DNA of 64,000 bases from Theocolax elegans (GCA_026168455.1 CM047428.1:43322769-43386768), one strand, 5' to 3'. Positions 31,743 to 41,643 are shown, counted from the first letter of the stretch. Numbers and translations: made by a program. The notes: a model not told the origin generated them from the letters alone.

Positions 31743-34637
31743 ATGACGCTCTTTAGCCGAAAAGTAAATTCGTGGCTGAGGGAGCAATTGAAAAATCCAG
31801 AAGCATTAATAGCTTATGAACGGATCAATAATTATGATCCACATAAATTGATCATTCTCCTGGATACATTGAACCTGAAAACAAAAGGACAAAAGAAGAC
31901 CTTAGTATGTCGATTATTTAGAGCAGGTTTGAGGCAGACGGATGCATCAGTACCATGGGACGTCGACATTGATGAAAGAGGGATGGAACCCCCACTTACA
32001 ACAAGAGGTATTGAATCAGACGGTTCAGAGGAACTTTTAGCTCAACAGATGAGCAAAGCAAATAAGGAAAAACAAATAATGAACAAAGAAGCAAATAAAG
32101 AACCAGAACCATCGACTAGTAGTAAAAGCTGGGAACAAACCTTAGCCCCTGTAACAATGGAGCAAATTGTCGCAACATCAACTACTACGAATTCAACTCC
32201 AACGGTATCAGTTGCATCGACATTAGTAGGCAATACGACAATGAAAATGGTCGCGATGCAAAAGGGTTTAATTCAATCTGCATCAACATCGCAAAGGATA
32301 CTTGTACACAGCTTAAACGAAAGATTGATGCTCCCTTCAGAATTAGAGAGGTTAATTAATCAGAGCTTCGCACAGAATAAAAGTGCACAGTTTACTCGAA
32401 CACAACGAGTAAGCCCTGATTCCTCACAACCATGCATAGAAACAACTGCTCAGAATTCAATACCTCAACAAAAACAAAATGAAGAAGAAATAGTCCCTAT
32501 AAATAATAGTCAATATCATAATAATAATAGTCATAATCACAGAACCTCACTAAATATCAATTTATATCCCGAAGTAGAAATACAATCGTACTACAATGCA
32601 TCATCTGCTTCCAATTCAAACTCAAACACGGACTCAGAACACGAAGACAATTTGGAAGATAATAATGAGAATAATGGGAAAAATAGAGAGAACTCGAATG
32701 ACATAGAATATAACCAATCCACCGACTTCATCCAACCAAGAAATTCTACCGGCATTGTAGTACACCAATTTCTAAACGTATTGGAAGATATGACACAAAT
32801 TAGTCATAAAACAAGTACTCCGTCACAAGCAGAAAGAGCAGGACAAGGACAAAACCTTAGAGATACGGCTAAAACAGCATATCAAAAGGAACCAATGCCT
32901 TATGCTACTCCTGCTCCTGAAACTAAAAAGGCGGCGCCGAACACTAGAATTTTCGAGGAAAATGAGAAACACGAAGAGGAAAATAAGGAAAAAGATAGAG
33001 TTGAAGAAGAAATAGAAAACAAAGAAGAGAGTAATGAAAAGAAACAAGATGAAGAAGATAAAAAGAAAAAATCCAAGAAACCAGTAAAAGAAAAGAAGAA
33101 AAAGAAGAAAAATAAGAAAAATAAAAAAGATGATACCGACGACGAAGAATCGAGTGAAGATGATAGTAGCGATGAAGAAAGCAGTGATGACGATAACGAT
33201 ACCGATAGTGATGATACAGATTCTAATCAGAGCGACGAGGACGCAGCTTCTACCAGTAAACAGAAGAAATCTAAAAAGAAGTCAAAGAAGTTTGATTTAG
33301 GAGAAAGTGAAAAGATACTCCGACTATTTAAAAGTTGGAATCTTTCATTCTCGGGAGAAGAGAAAGATAATCCGAATGAATTCCTATCAAGATTAATTAA
33401 TTTCAGGAAAAACGTTCTAATGACGGATGCTCAATTTTTTAGAGGTCTCCCTTGCGTTTTTACAAAGAAAGCAAGCCGTTGGTACGAGAATATACAAGAT
33501 GAATTGAAAAAGAAGAAATGGAATGATTTCGTGAGATCGTTTAGAGCGCAATTCACCAAGAAATTATCGGAAACCGATGTCTGGGACGAGGCGTGGAAAA
33601 GAACGCAAGGAAAATCGGAAAATATAACCAACTACATAAGTTGTATGAAATATATCTTCTCTCACTTAAAGAAAGCTCCTTCGACTAAGAAACAGATAGA
33701 AGTAGCATGGAGAAACTTGCGTCCGGATTATCGCAGGTATATGGCGGAAAAGAAAGTGAAATCGTACGCAGATCTCGAGAAATATGGCAGACGTTATGAG
33801 GATATGATAGACCTGGACAAGAGGTTTAAACCACCCCCAAGTCCAGAAAACTCGAAAATCCCAGAGGCCGTAGCACCAGAATTCTCAAAGATCGGAAAGG
33901 CGTCCTCACTTGAATCAAAGAGAAAAACAGAGTACGAAACATGTCCCATTAATACGGAAAACCCGGTTAAAATGAAAGGTAATACTAAGGAAAATAAAAA
34001 GGAAAAGCCGACAAAGAAAATTGATCAAACGTTGCAAGCAACAATTGAGTTGCCGAAACCGCAATCAACAGTCGCGGCAATTACCTCTCCTCCAATGTTA
34101 CCTGTTACAAACCAGCCTCCGATTACAGGACAACGTCCCCAAAATTGGACCAGATGGTCCAATAATCCTCCGGGACGAATGGAAGGATATACAAGGAACT
34201 ATAATAACAGATATAATATGAATGGAGATTATAGGAACAACATGACGTGGAGGAATAACGAACCTCCAAGAAACCTACCGAGCACTAGTGAAGCAAGACC
34301 TAGGTTTACGCCGCAAAGGAACACAACACCTCCCCAAGGATTTGTAGGAGCATGTTTCCATTGCAACCAAGTAGGCCATAGGGCGTCGGAGTGTCCCACT
34401 GTAAGCTGCTACATATGCAAGCAAACAGGGCACAAAGCAACAACTTGTCCCACTAGAACAGCCCAACCAAGGTTCTCGTGTCAAGTATGTGGCCAACCTG
34501 GGTACACATTCTCACATTGTCCAAATTGTGCGCAATTGAGACAGGCTTGGGGAAACGCAATTGCAGGGGGACAACAGGGTCCTGTGTCCTCCCAGCAACA
34601 GCACCAAGGACCCCAACAATCCAACCGAGGACAATAG
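31743..34637 (+). CDS. gag: Gypsy-1 Gag polyprotein, 964 aa
   Basis: Structural protein that assembles the intracellular particle and binds element RNA. The ATG follows a TTGAAAGG word. Residues ~28-65 (YDPHKLIILLDTLNLKTKG) resemble a SAP-type helical motif. Residues ~100-410 are low-complexity Ser/Asn/Gln. Residues ~410-520 are a long Lys/Glu/Asp tract ending in acidic serine repeats. Residues ~535-700 are the retrotransposon capsid domain (LRLFKSWNLSFSG, FLSRLINFRKN, LRPDYRRYMAEKK). The C-terminus (~871-929) carries two CCHC knuckles (C-x2-C-x4-H-x4-C) and a third finger with four cysteines (C-x2-C-x9-C-x2-C). Pol overlaps the last 160 bp in the -1 frame, so Gag-Pol requires frameshifting or a separate start. 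Confidence 0.93.
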   Translation: MTLFSRKVNSWLREQLKNPEALIAYERINNYDPHKLIILLDTLNLKTKGQKKTLVCRLFRAGLRQTDASVPWDVDIDERGMEPPLTTRGIESDGSEELLAQQMSKANKEKQIMNKEANKEPEPSTSSKSWEQTLAPVTMEQIVATSTTTNSTPTVSVASTLVGNTTMKMVAMQKGLIQSASTSQRILVHSLNERLMLPSELERLINQSFAQNKSAQFTRTQRVSPDSSQPCIETTAQNSIPQQKQNEEEIVPINNSQYHNNNSHNHRTSLNINLYPEVEIQSYYNASSASNSNSNTDSEHEDNLEDNNENNGKNRENSNDIEYNQSTDFIQPRNSTGIVVHQFLNVLEDMTQISHKTSTPSQAERAGQGQNLRDTAKTAYQKEPMPYATPAPETKKAAPNTRIFEENEKHEEENKEKDRVEEEIENKEESNEKKQDEEDKKKKSKKPVKEKKKKKKNKKNKKDDTDDEESSEDDSSDEESSDDDNDTDSDDTDSNQSDEDAASTSKQKKSKKKSKKFDLGESEKILRLFKSWNLSFSGEEKDNPNEFLSRLINFRKNVLMTDAQFFRGLPCVFTKKASRWYENIQDELKKKKWNDFVRSFRAQFTKKLSETDVWDEAWKRTQGKSENITNYISCMKYIFSHLKKAPSTKKQIEVAWRNLRPDYRRYMAEKKVKSYADLEKYGRRYEDMIDLDKRFKPPPSPENSKIPEAVAPEFSKIGKASSLESKRKTEYETCPINTENPVKMKGNTKENKKEKPTKKIDQTLQATIELPKPQSTVAAITSPPMLPVTNQPPITGQRPQNWTRWSNNPPGRMEGYTRNYNNRYNMNGDYRNNMTWRNNEPPRNLPSTSEARPRFTPQRNTTPPQGFVGACFHCNQVGHRASECPTVSCYICKQTGHKATTCPTRTAQPRFSCQVCGQPGYTFSHCPNCAQLRQAWGNAIAGGQQGPVSSQQQHQGPQQSNRGQ

Positions 34638-37600
34638 ATGAAGAAAGAATGAATAACCCAATAGAAATATTAATAGACGAAGCAAATAAGATAAGAAACG
34701 ATAAAGCGAACAATGAAAGAAATAAGAGGAAAATAGAAGAAAATTGGACGGATAAAATGAACAAAATGATTCTAGAGATGAATGAGAAAGTTACTATTAA
34801 AGAGACGCAAAAAGATGAAGAAACGAAAAGAAAAGATGAAATGGAACAAGGAGAAAATTCCGGGTGTAAAAATAAAATCACCCTGAATACATTCACTCCG
34901 GACGAAGACATGAAGTATGTATTTAAACAAGAAGAAACCTCCGACCTTACCAAAAGATCCACACTCTCCTCAGCAATAAAAGAATTACATAGACAGATGC
35001 ATGGCAATGAGGCTACTCAACTAGCAGACACTCCAGATAAGGCCGTTAAATCTACTAAAGATACCGCAAACTCTGCAGACACCTCTGGTATAAGTAAAAC
35101 CTCCATTCCACCTGTAGATAATTCAAATAACGCCTGGGGAGGAACGGGACTTACTTGGAATAAAAGGAAGGAAAATGAAGATGATATGTTAGAAAGTACG
35201 AAAGGTAAAGTAAAGGTAAAATTGATAGATTATGAAGAAGATATTAAGAGAAATAATGAAAGGAAAAATAAAGAAATTGAAAATAATAGTAACAGAATTC
35301 ATAAGGAAAAAATACAGAGAGTTGAATGGAATATTCTAGGAAAAGAAGAAAATAAACAAAAATCAGTAGCAGAAGCAAGTCTGGAAAACAGAAGTTTTGT
35401 TCGTTTAAATATCGCCGGCCATACATTTAAAGGATTGCTCGATTCCGGTGCAATGATTTCCGTCGCAGGACCAAAGGTAATAGAAAAATTCAAAGAAAAA
35501 CTCTTACCTTCGGACTCATACGTGAAAAATGCACATGGCGGAATCAGCAAATCCTTAGGAACTCTCAAATTAACATTAGAAGTGGATGGACATGTAGATA
35601 CATTGGAATTGAAAGCGCAACAAGTATTCGAGCATGATATCGTCCTGGGAAAGGACTTCTGCATGAAATACGATGTAGATGAACGCCATAAACACGGTTT
35701 ATGGAGAGTTCATGAAGGTCCTTGGCACAAAACCTACAATGGTGATAGCACAGGAGAACAGACGGTAATATTTGCAGAATGCAATGGAATATCAGAAGTC
35801 ACAGATCCTCAACGGCATAAGGTGGAAAAATTAGTATCAAAAATACTACCTCCTCCATCAAAAACTCCGGGAGTCACAGACATGATAGAACATCATATAG
35901 CAGTATTACCAGGTTCACCTCCAATACGTCACAAACTACGTAGGATGTCCCCAGCGATGATCAACAATGCTCACGAAGAAGTAGAAAGGTTATGGAATGA
36001 GGGAATAGTAGAATGGTCAGCAAGTGATTACACGAGCGCTCCAGTGATGGTTAAGAAACCCGATGGAACATATAGATTTTGTATAGACTACAGAGATTTA
36101 AATAAACAAACAAAAAGAGATGCATACCCTGTCCCAAATATGGATACCATACTAGATAGAATGCGACACTCCCGATTTATCTCGAAAATCGATTTACGAC
36201 AAGCGTTTTATCAAATTCCGTTAGACAGATCAAGTAAGAAATATACAGCTTTTTCAGTACCAGGAAAAGGGCTCTTTCAGTTCACTCGAATGCCTTTCGG
36301 GCTTACTAACGCTCCAATGACATTTCAAAGATTGATCGACGCTTTGTTTGGCCCCGAATACGTACCATACGTATTCGGATACCTCGACGATATAATTATC
36401 GCAACAGAGTCGTTTGACGAACACCTGAGATGGCTGGAGGAAGTCCTGAAAAAGTTAGTAAAACATGGCTTAACAGTAAATCGGGAAAAATGCGAATTCT
36501 GTTGTTCTAGAGTTACATACTTGGGATATGTCCTTGATAAGGAAGGGTTACGACCAGATCCGGATAAAATCGCTCCAATAAGAGATTATCCAGCACCGAG
36601 AAATGTAAAAGAATTAAGAAGATTCCTTGGCATGGTTGGATGGTATGCTCGTTTCCTAGATAAGGACTCGGAAATGAAGATACCATTACTTAAATTATTG
36701 AAAAAAGATTTGACATGGAAATGGGGAACAGAGCAACAAGAAGCTTTTGAAAGGTTAAAATTAGCATTAACTAAAGCACCTGTATTGGCACGACCCGATT
36801 TTACCAAACCATTCTGCCTACAAACGGATGCTAGTAATTATGCGATTGGCGCAGTGTTAACACAGGATCTAGAAGACGGTGAACATCCCATAGTCTACAT
36901 AAGTAGAGTACTAACTGCAGCAGAAAGAAATTACTCGACAACAGAAAAAGAATGTTTAGCAGTACTATGGGCAATTAAAAAACTAAGACCCTACCTAGAA
37001 GGCTACAGATTCACCGTCATAACAGACCACAGTGCTCTACGCTGGTTAAAGAATTTACGAGATCCGACAGGCAGATTGGCTAGATGGGCATTAGAAATGA
37101 TGCAATGGGATTTCGAGATCGTGCACAGGAGAGGAGCTCTTAACCAAGTCCCCGATGCACTATCAAGGATGTATGAAGAAGATGGAAGGAAAATAATAAA
37201 TGAAATAGCGGAAACGGCGGCATTTGAAGAAATAAAAGATGAATGGTATATTAAGAAAATGAAGGAAATACAACAATTCCCAGAAAGGTATCAAAATTGG
37301 AAAATTGAAGATAACATGTTATATAGATTTCGAAATGATCCTCTACTAGATCCCATTACATATCGAGAAGATAATTGGAAACTAGTAGTACCATTAGAAT
37401 ATAGAGGAAGAATATTACATGAAGCACATGATATACCGTCAGTCGGACACTTAGGGATAGAGAAAACATACGACCGTATAGCGAGAGAATATTATTGGCA
37501 AGGAATGTGGCACGACGCATATAAATATATACAACAATGTACAGTCTGTCAGGCGTATAAAACACAGCAAACGGGCCAACAAGGATTAATGGGAACCAGA

Positions 37601-38476
37601 GTAGTAGACAAGCCATGGTGTATCGTAGCAGCCGATCTGATGGAATTCCCTCCAAGTAAAAGTCAGAATAAATATCTAATTGTCTTCCAAGACTTATTCA
37701 CGAAATGGATAGAAATAAAACCAATAAGGAAAGCTGATGGAAAATCCGTCGCAAAAGCCTTGGAAGACTTGATATTATTTAGATGGGAAACTCCGGAGTA
37801 CTTCCTCTCAGATAACGGTAAAGAATTCGACAATAAACACCTTAAAACAGTTCTCGAAGAATATGGAATAAAACATGTCACTACACCTCCCTATCACCCT
37901 CAAGGAAACCCCGTAGAACGCTGTAACAGAACGCTGAAAACAATGATAGCCATGTTCGTAAGGAACGACCATCGTTGTTGGGACGAACATGTACATGAGC
38001 TACGTCACGCCATAAATACAGCAATTCAGACATCAACTAAAGTATCTCCAGCATTCCTAAATTACGGACGAAACCCGAAACCGGTAAAAAGTCTCAGAAG
38101 AGAAGTAGAAGGAACAAAACCGATATTAAAAGTGGACCCAACAATTTGGATAGACCGTGCAAAAAGACTGGATGCACTACGTGATTTAGTAACTAAACAT
38201 CTAGATCAAGCACACACTATCCAAAAGCGAAATTATGATAAAAATAAACGACACGCCGAATTCCGAATGGGTGACTGGGTTCTGAGAAGAACACATTTAT
38301 TGTCGAACGCCGCACAAAAATTTTCCGCGAAATTAGGTGCTAAATACGAAGGCCCATATGAAATAATTAAAGTCTTATCCCCTACGGTATATTTGTTAAA
38401 CATGGATTCAGGAAAAAGAAATGCGAAAGTGCACGTATCAGAATTAAAAAGATACATACCTCCCCGACGGATGTAA
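34478..38476 (+). CDS. pol: Gypsy-1 Pol polyprotein (protease, RT, RNase H, integrase), 1332 aa
   Basis: Open frame in -1 register to gag, overlapping it by 160 bp; the ATG at 34478 lies inside the gag zinc-finger code and need not be the true start. Protease: GLLDSGAMISVAG (~residue 320). RT: FCIDYRDLNKQT, MPFGLTNAPMTFQ and catalytic YLDDI (~634). RNase H: LQTDASNYAIGAVL and TEKECLAVLWAIK (~780-830), TDHSALRWL. Integrase: zinc-binding region ending CTVCQAYK, then the acidic triad in AADLMEF, LSDNGKEFD and NPVERCNRT with D-to-E spacing near 35. A GPY/F module (YEGPYEIIKV) is near the end. No chromodomain is seen. It performs maturation, reverse transcription and integration. Confidence 0.95.
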   Translation: MSSMWPTWVHILTLSKLCAIETGLGKRNCRGTTGSCVLPATAPRTPTIQPRTIDEERMNNPIEILIDEANKIRNDKANNERNKRKIEENWTDKMNKMILEMNEKVTIKETQKDEETKRKDEMEQGENSGCKNKITLNTFTPDEDMKYVFKQEETSDLTKRSTLSSAIKELHRQMHGNEATQLADTPDKAVKSTKDTANSADTSGISKTSIPPVDNSNNAWGGTGLTWNKRKENEDDMLESTKGKVKVKLIDYEEDIKRNNERKNKEIENNSNRIHKEKIQRVEWNILGKEENKQKSVAEASLENRSFVRLNIAGHTFKGLLDSGAMISVAGPKVIEKFKEKLLPSDSYVKNAHGGISKSLGTLKLTLEVDGHVDTLELKAQQVFEHDIVLGKDFCMKYDVDERHKHGLWRVHEGPWHKTYNGDSTGEQTVIFAECNGISEVTDPQRHKVEKLVSKILPPPSKTPGVTDMIEHHIAVLPGSPPIRHKLRRMSPAMINNAHEEVERLWNEGIVEWSASDYTSAPVMVKKPDGTYRFCIDYRDLNKQTKRDAYPVPNMDTILDRMRHSRFISKIDLRQAFYQIPLDRSSKKYTAFSVPGKGLFQFTRMPFGLTNAPMTFQRLIDALFGPEYVPYVFGYLDDIIIATESFDEHLRWLEEVLKKLVKHGLTVNREKCEFCCSRVTYLGYVLDKEGLRPDPDKIAPIRDYPAPRNVKELRRFLGMVGWYARFLDKDSEMKIPLLKLLKKDLTWKWGTEQQEAFERLKLALTKAPVLARPDFTKPFCLQTDASNYAIGAVLTQDLEDGEHPIVYISRVLTAAERNYSTTEKECLAVLWAIKKLRPYLEGYRFTVITDHSALRWLKNLRDPTGRLARWALEMMQWDFEIVHRRGALNQVPDALSRMYEEDGRKIINEIAETAAFEEIKDEWYIKKMKEIQQFPERYQNWKIEDNMLYRFRNDPLLDPITYREDNWKLVVPLEYRGRILHEAHDIPSVGHLGIEKTYDRIAREYYWQGMWHDAYKYIQQCTVCQAYKTQQTGQQGLMGTRVVDKPWCIVAADLMEFPPSKSQNKYLIVFQDLFTKWIEIKPIRKADGKSVAKALEDLILFRWETPEYFLSDNGKEFDNKHLKTVLEEYGIKHVTTPPYHPQGNPVERCNRTLKTMIAMFVRNDHRCWDEHVHELRHAINTAIQTSTKVSPAFLNYGRNPKPVKSLRREVEGTKPILKVDPTIWIDRAKRLDALRDLVTKHLDQAHTIQKRNYDKNKRHAEFRMGDWVLRRTHLLSNAAQKFSAKLGAKYEGPYEIIKVLSPTVYLLNMDSGKRNAKVHVSELKRYIPPRRM

Positions 38477-38529
38477 GGGTTGAATGTACAGAATTAATGA
38501 GAATTACAGAATAATATATGAAAGGTACA

Positions 38530-38557
38530 TTTTGTTTTGGTTTTTGTCATGTTACAG
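38530..38557 (+). promoter_or_regulatory. candidate splice acceptor for ORF3 mRNA
   Basis: TTTTGTTTTGGTTTTTGTC followed by ATGTTACAG, 10 bp before the ORF3 ATG. Insect Gypsy-type elements are known to express a third ORF from a spliced RNA. Donor-like AAAGGTATAT words in the leader would be suitable partners. This is inference. Confidence 0.55.
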
Positions 38558-38567
38558 GTCTCAGAAA

Positions 38568-41039
38568 ATGGACAAGGGCAAGACACCGTCCACATCAAAT
38601 GACAAACCGACGTCGGTCCACTTCAGCGCGGACGGTGAATCGGTTCAGGAAGACCCGGTCGTCCTACTGACTCGTTGGTTGGGAATCCTTCCCAATCCGA
38701 CACCAGTAGACGAGCCCGCTTCCTCGCCGGTCCTCGGGTGGGCCGATCAACTGGCCACCATGTTCCGCGAGGACATGCTGGCTCAGGGGATCGTTCCCCC
38801 TGGGGAGGGGGGTGACGAGCCGACTCTTTCGGCTCAAACCACCAAGGCGAATCCGGACCCATCGCCCAAAGAGGAAACGGCAGAGCCGGCCCGGGAGAAT
38901 GTCGACACCAACGACATAATCCCGCGAGCCCCTCCGACTCCTCCGAGGACGCTCTGGGCTGATGAACCGCTAGACGACGAGATGCTTTATGAGGAGGATA
39001 ATCGCACGGCAGAGCAGGCCGGAGATTCAAACGCCAACCAAGGCAAAGAATCCTCTCAGGCCCCTCCGTGCGACATTCTCCTCTCTCCTGGGCCAAGGAC
39101 AGCTATGGAGGTATTTGAGAGCGGCCCAAAGTTCTGCACGGAGGAAGTGTCAGAGGAAACCATGGGAACAGACCCATGGGATCCCAAAACACTCCCTCCG
39201 ACGCCCCCCACTCACCCGGATCGGCTAAGAGCCTTAAAGGGGGAACTGGTCAGAATAGCGGAAGTAGCCTGTACCACCTTGGCTACTCCTACCGAAGTGG
39301 AGACCGCCCGTGCTAGGGGTGCAATCCCCAAAAGATGGGGAATCCCCAATCCACGGAAACCCCCGGTGAGTGAGGAGGAGAGGGCCAGTCAAGACGCGGT
39401 AAAAGAACTATACGCCGCACTGGCCCGCTCCCCTGGCGGAGCATCGGCGTATACGAACGGTACGCTGATAGTCGAGGAGGAATCCCCGGAAAGGGAATGC
39501 CCACCCAGTGCTGCCATAGCTCCAGTAAGGCGGCCACCCGCAGAGCAAAGAACGGGATATAGACCACTCCCAAGTACGGTAGCACTAATGGCTCCCGCGA
39601 GGGAATTCCTCCCCGACATACATGAAGAAACGCCAGCAAGGAGCCGTTCTTCACGCCGCAGAGCTAGGCGATATAACCCTCGACGTCACCTCACGATGGA
39701 TGACTATTTCGGAGGCTTGAGTCCACCTCGCTCCCCATCACCACCAGGACCACCAACTGACTCCTTTCTCTTAGAACAAAGGAGAAAGTTGGAAGCCGAA
39801 GATGAGAGAATCCGTCGTGAGGAACAACGTCGGAGGGACCTCAGCCGAGCCCAGGAGGAAAAGAAGAGAATAGAGAAAGAGAAGAAAAGGAAAGAAGAAG
39901 AAGAGAAAGAAAAGAGGAAGAGGGAGGAACAAGAGAAAGAAAGAAGAAAGATAATGAACGAATTAGAAGAAAAGAGAATAGTTGAAGCGAAGGCGAGAGA
40001 AAAAGAAATGAGAAGGAAACGAGAAAGAGAAGAACAAGAAAGGGAAGAAAGGAAGAAGAGAGAAGAATATGAGAAAGAAGAAAAAGAGAAAAGAAGAATT
40101 AATGAGGAGAGAGTGAAATTTGAAAAACGAAAAGAGGAGGAGGAAAGAAGAAGGAAAATAAATGAAGAAGAAAAGAGAAAAAGAGAGATCAGAGAAAGAG
40201 AGGAAAAATACCAAAGGGAAAAGAGAAGGCAGGAAGAGCAGAAAAAGCTAGAAGAAAAGAAAATGATGGAAGAGAGGAAAAAGAGAGAAAAACAATTAGA
40301 AGAAATAAAGAAGAAAGATGAAGAAAAAAGGAAAATGGAAGAAGAGAGGTGGAGGTTGGAAGTGACGCAAGAGAGGGCGGCGATAGCAACCGAGCGAGCT
40401 AAAAGTCTTCCGGGGCCGTCGCGTAAATCCCCCCCTCAACAGGAAACCACACCAGCGGTACCATGCAAGGTCTCGCGTTGGGGACCAAGGCCAACACCGA
40501 CCCCCGTGATACTGCCGCCATTGCCGACTCCCAAGACAGGGGTAAAATTCGGAGGTTTGGAGCCGGTACCCTTGGATCCCTCTGTAGATCCACCTTATAA
40601 GGCCTGTTTCGGATGCTGGGAATTGGGCCACCCCTACCCAGCCTGCAAGAACATCATACCAGGTCCCTTATGCTTCAATTGCGGCCGGAGAGGCGTGACC
40701 CTTCGCTCCTGCCCGAGGTGTAGCCGTGGTCATATACACCGACTGAAGGCCCTCAACCCAACCAAGTATAAGGACCTGGAGGCTCCCGCAGCTCCTAAAC
40801 AGACCGAAGAGGTGAAACCTGAGGAACCGGCTCCACCTACCCAATTAAGACGTCCACGCACGACCTTCAGTACTGCGTCGGCTGGTATCCCGCCATCCAG
40901 AACACCTCCTTCTGTCGCCAACCTCCCCTCAACTTTAACCCGGGAACAGACGGCTCAATTAATGGACATATTAAAAGACGTACCTGCAGAATCCAGGAGG
41001 GCGGTCATAATGACCCTGTTCCCGGGTAAAAAGGAATAA
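38568..41039 (+). CDS. Gypsy-1 ORF3: coiled-coil zinc-finger protein of unknown role, 823 aa
   Basis: Third ORF, 91 bp after pol. I use the ATG at 38568, which follows a good splice acceptor (pyrimidine-rich tract then GTTACAG ending 38557); the frame is open from 38484. It has no signal peptide, transmembrane segment or fusion motif, so it is not an envelope. Approximate regions: residues 1-400 Pro/Glu-rich, with a GAIPKRWG motif near 260 and a basic patch near 385; residues ~400-610 an extreme Glu/Lys/Arg coiled coil; residues ~677-720 a CCHC knuckle (CFGCWELGHPYPAC) and a four-cysteine finger (CFNCGRRGVTLRSCPRC). The fingers and GAIPKR resemble the Gag of the second Gypsy family at 60-62 kb, while the capsid domain is missing. 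Probably a gag-derived accessory protein. Confidence 0.85.
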   Translation: MDKGKTPSTSNDKPTSVHFSADGESVQEDPVVLLTRWLGILPNPTPVDEPASSPVLGWADQLATMFREDMLAQGIVPPGEGGDEPTLSAQTTKANPDPSPKEETAEPARENVDTNDIIPRAPPTPPRTLWADEPLDDEMLYEEDNRTAEQAGDSNANQGKESSQAPPCDILLSPGPRTAMEVFESGPKFCTEEVSEETMGTDPWDPKTLPPTPPTHPDRLRALKGELVRIAEVACTTLATPTEVETARARGAIPKRWGIPNPRKPPVSEEERASQDAVKELYAALARSPGGASAYTNGTLIVEEESPERECPPSAAIAPVRRPPAEQRTGYRPLPSTVALMAPAREFLPDIHEETPARSRSSRRRARRYNPRRHLTMDDYFGGLSPPRSPSPPGPPTDSFLLEQRRKLEAEDERIRREEQRRRDLSRAQEEKKRIEKEKKRKEEEEKEKRKREEQEKERRKIMNELEEKRIVEAKAREKEMRRKREREEQEREERKKREEYEKEEKEKRRINEERVKFEKRKEEEERRRKINEEEKRKREIREREEKYQREKRRQEEQKKLEEKKMMEERKKREKQLEEIKKKDEEKRKMEEERWRLEVTQERAAIATERAKSLPGPSRKSPPQQETTPAVPCKVSRWGPRPTPTPVILPPLPTPKTGVKFGGLEPVPLDPSVDPPYKACFGCWELGHPYPACKNIIPGPLCFNCGRRGVTLRSCPRCSRGHIHRLKALNPTKYKDLEAPAAPKQTEEVKPEEPAPPTQLRRPRTTFSTASAGIPPSRTPPSVANLPSTLTREQTAQLMDILKDVPAESRRAVIMTLFPGKKE

Positions 41040-41630
41040 AGATAGACGAAGGAAAATTGTAGGGAAAACCATGAAAGGAAGATAAGTGAAAGGAAAATTT
41101 CAAGGAAACAATTGAATGAAAGGAAAACCTTGTTTGCAGGTAAAAGATGGAGGGAGGATATGTAATGAATGAAAGGTAAACCTTATTTTCAGGTAACTTG
41201 AAGAGAAATATTCTAGATAATGCAGGGAATAATTGAAATGAACGGTAGAATGGGATAGAAATAAGATTTTTGTTTTTGGGATTTAGAATTGAAAGGAAAA
41301 TTGTAAGGAAAGATGACGATGAAACACTTCGATTTGACTCATTGGATGAAAGGAATAGTCCGAAAAGATGAATGAAAGAGTAGTAAGTATTGATGGTAAT
41401 AGAGGTTATTTACTTAATTATATTTATAATTTTAAGATAAATTTATTAACTAATATATTGATATGATATTTGATTTTGAAAATTTTTTTTTGGGCAGATG
41501 AATGTAACAGATGTTGGTATGAGAGTGAATATTTATGTAAATGAATGGGATATGAATGATCGGTGACGAAAATCGCTTATGGCCAATTGTAAGTGCAGTC
41601 CACCCTCCTTGTAGGAGTGTGTCCCGACTT
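41040..41630 (+). other. 3' UTR of Gypsy-1 with further TGAAAGG repeats
   Basis: Non-coding. TGAAAGG(A/T) words recur near 41070, 41090, 41118, 41169, 41288 and 41345, twice followed by a CAGGTAA sequence (near 41137 and 41193) resembling joined acceptor-donor sites. It ends at the polypurine tract. Confidence 0.6.
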
Positions 41631-41643
41631 AGGAGGGGGGTAT
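41631..41643 (+). promoter_or_regulatory. polypurine tract of Gypsy-1
   Basis: AGGAGGGGGG followed by TAT directly before the 3' LTR, the expected primer for plus-strand synthesis. Confidence 0.85.

Noticed and set aside
34550..34640. Slippery heptamer for the gag-pol -1 shift
   Set aside because: No convincing X-XXY-YYZ heptamer found in the overlap by eye, so no site is annotated.
38623..39096. 157-codon minus-strand frame
   Set aside because: Shadow of the Pro-rich ORF3 code.
38484..41039. Envelope gene in ORF3 position
   Set aside because: No signal peptide, transmembrane segment, cleavage site or glycosylated ectodomain; instead a coiled coil and zinc fingers.
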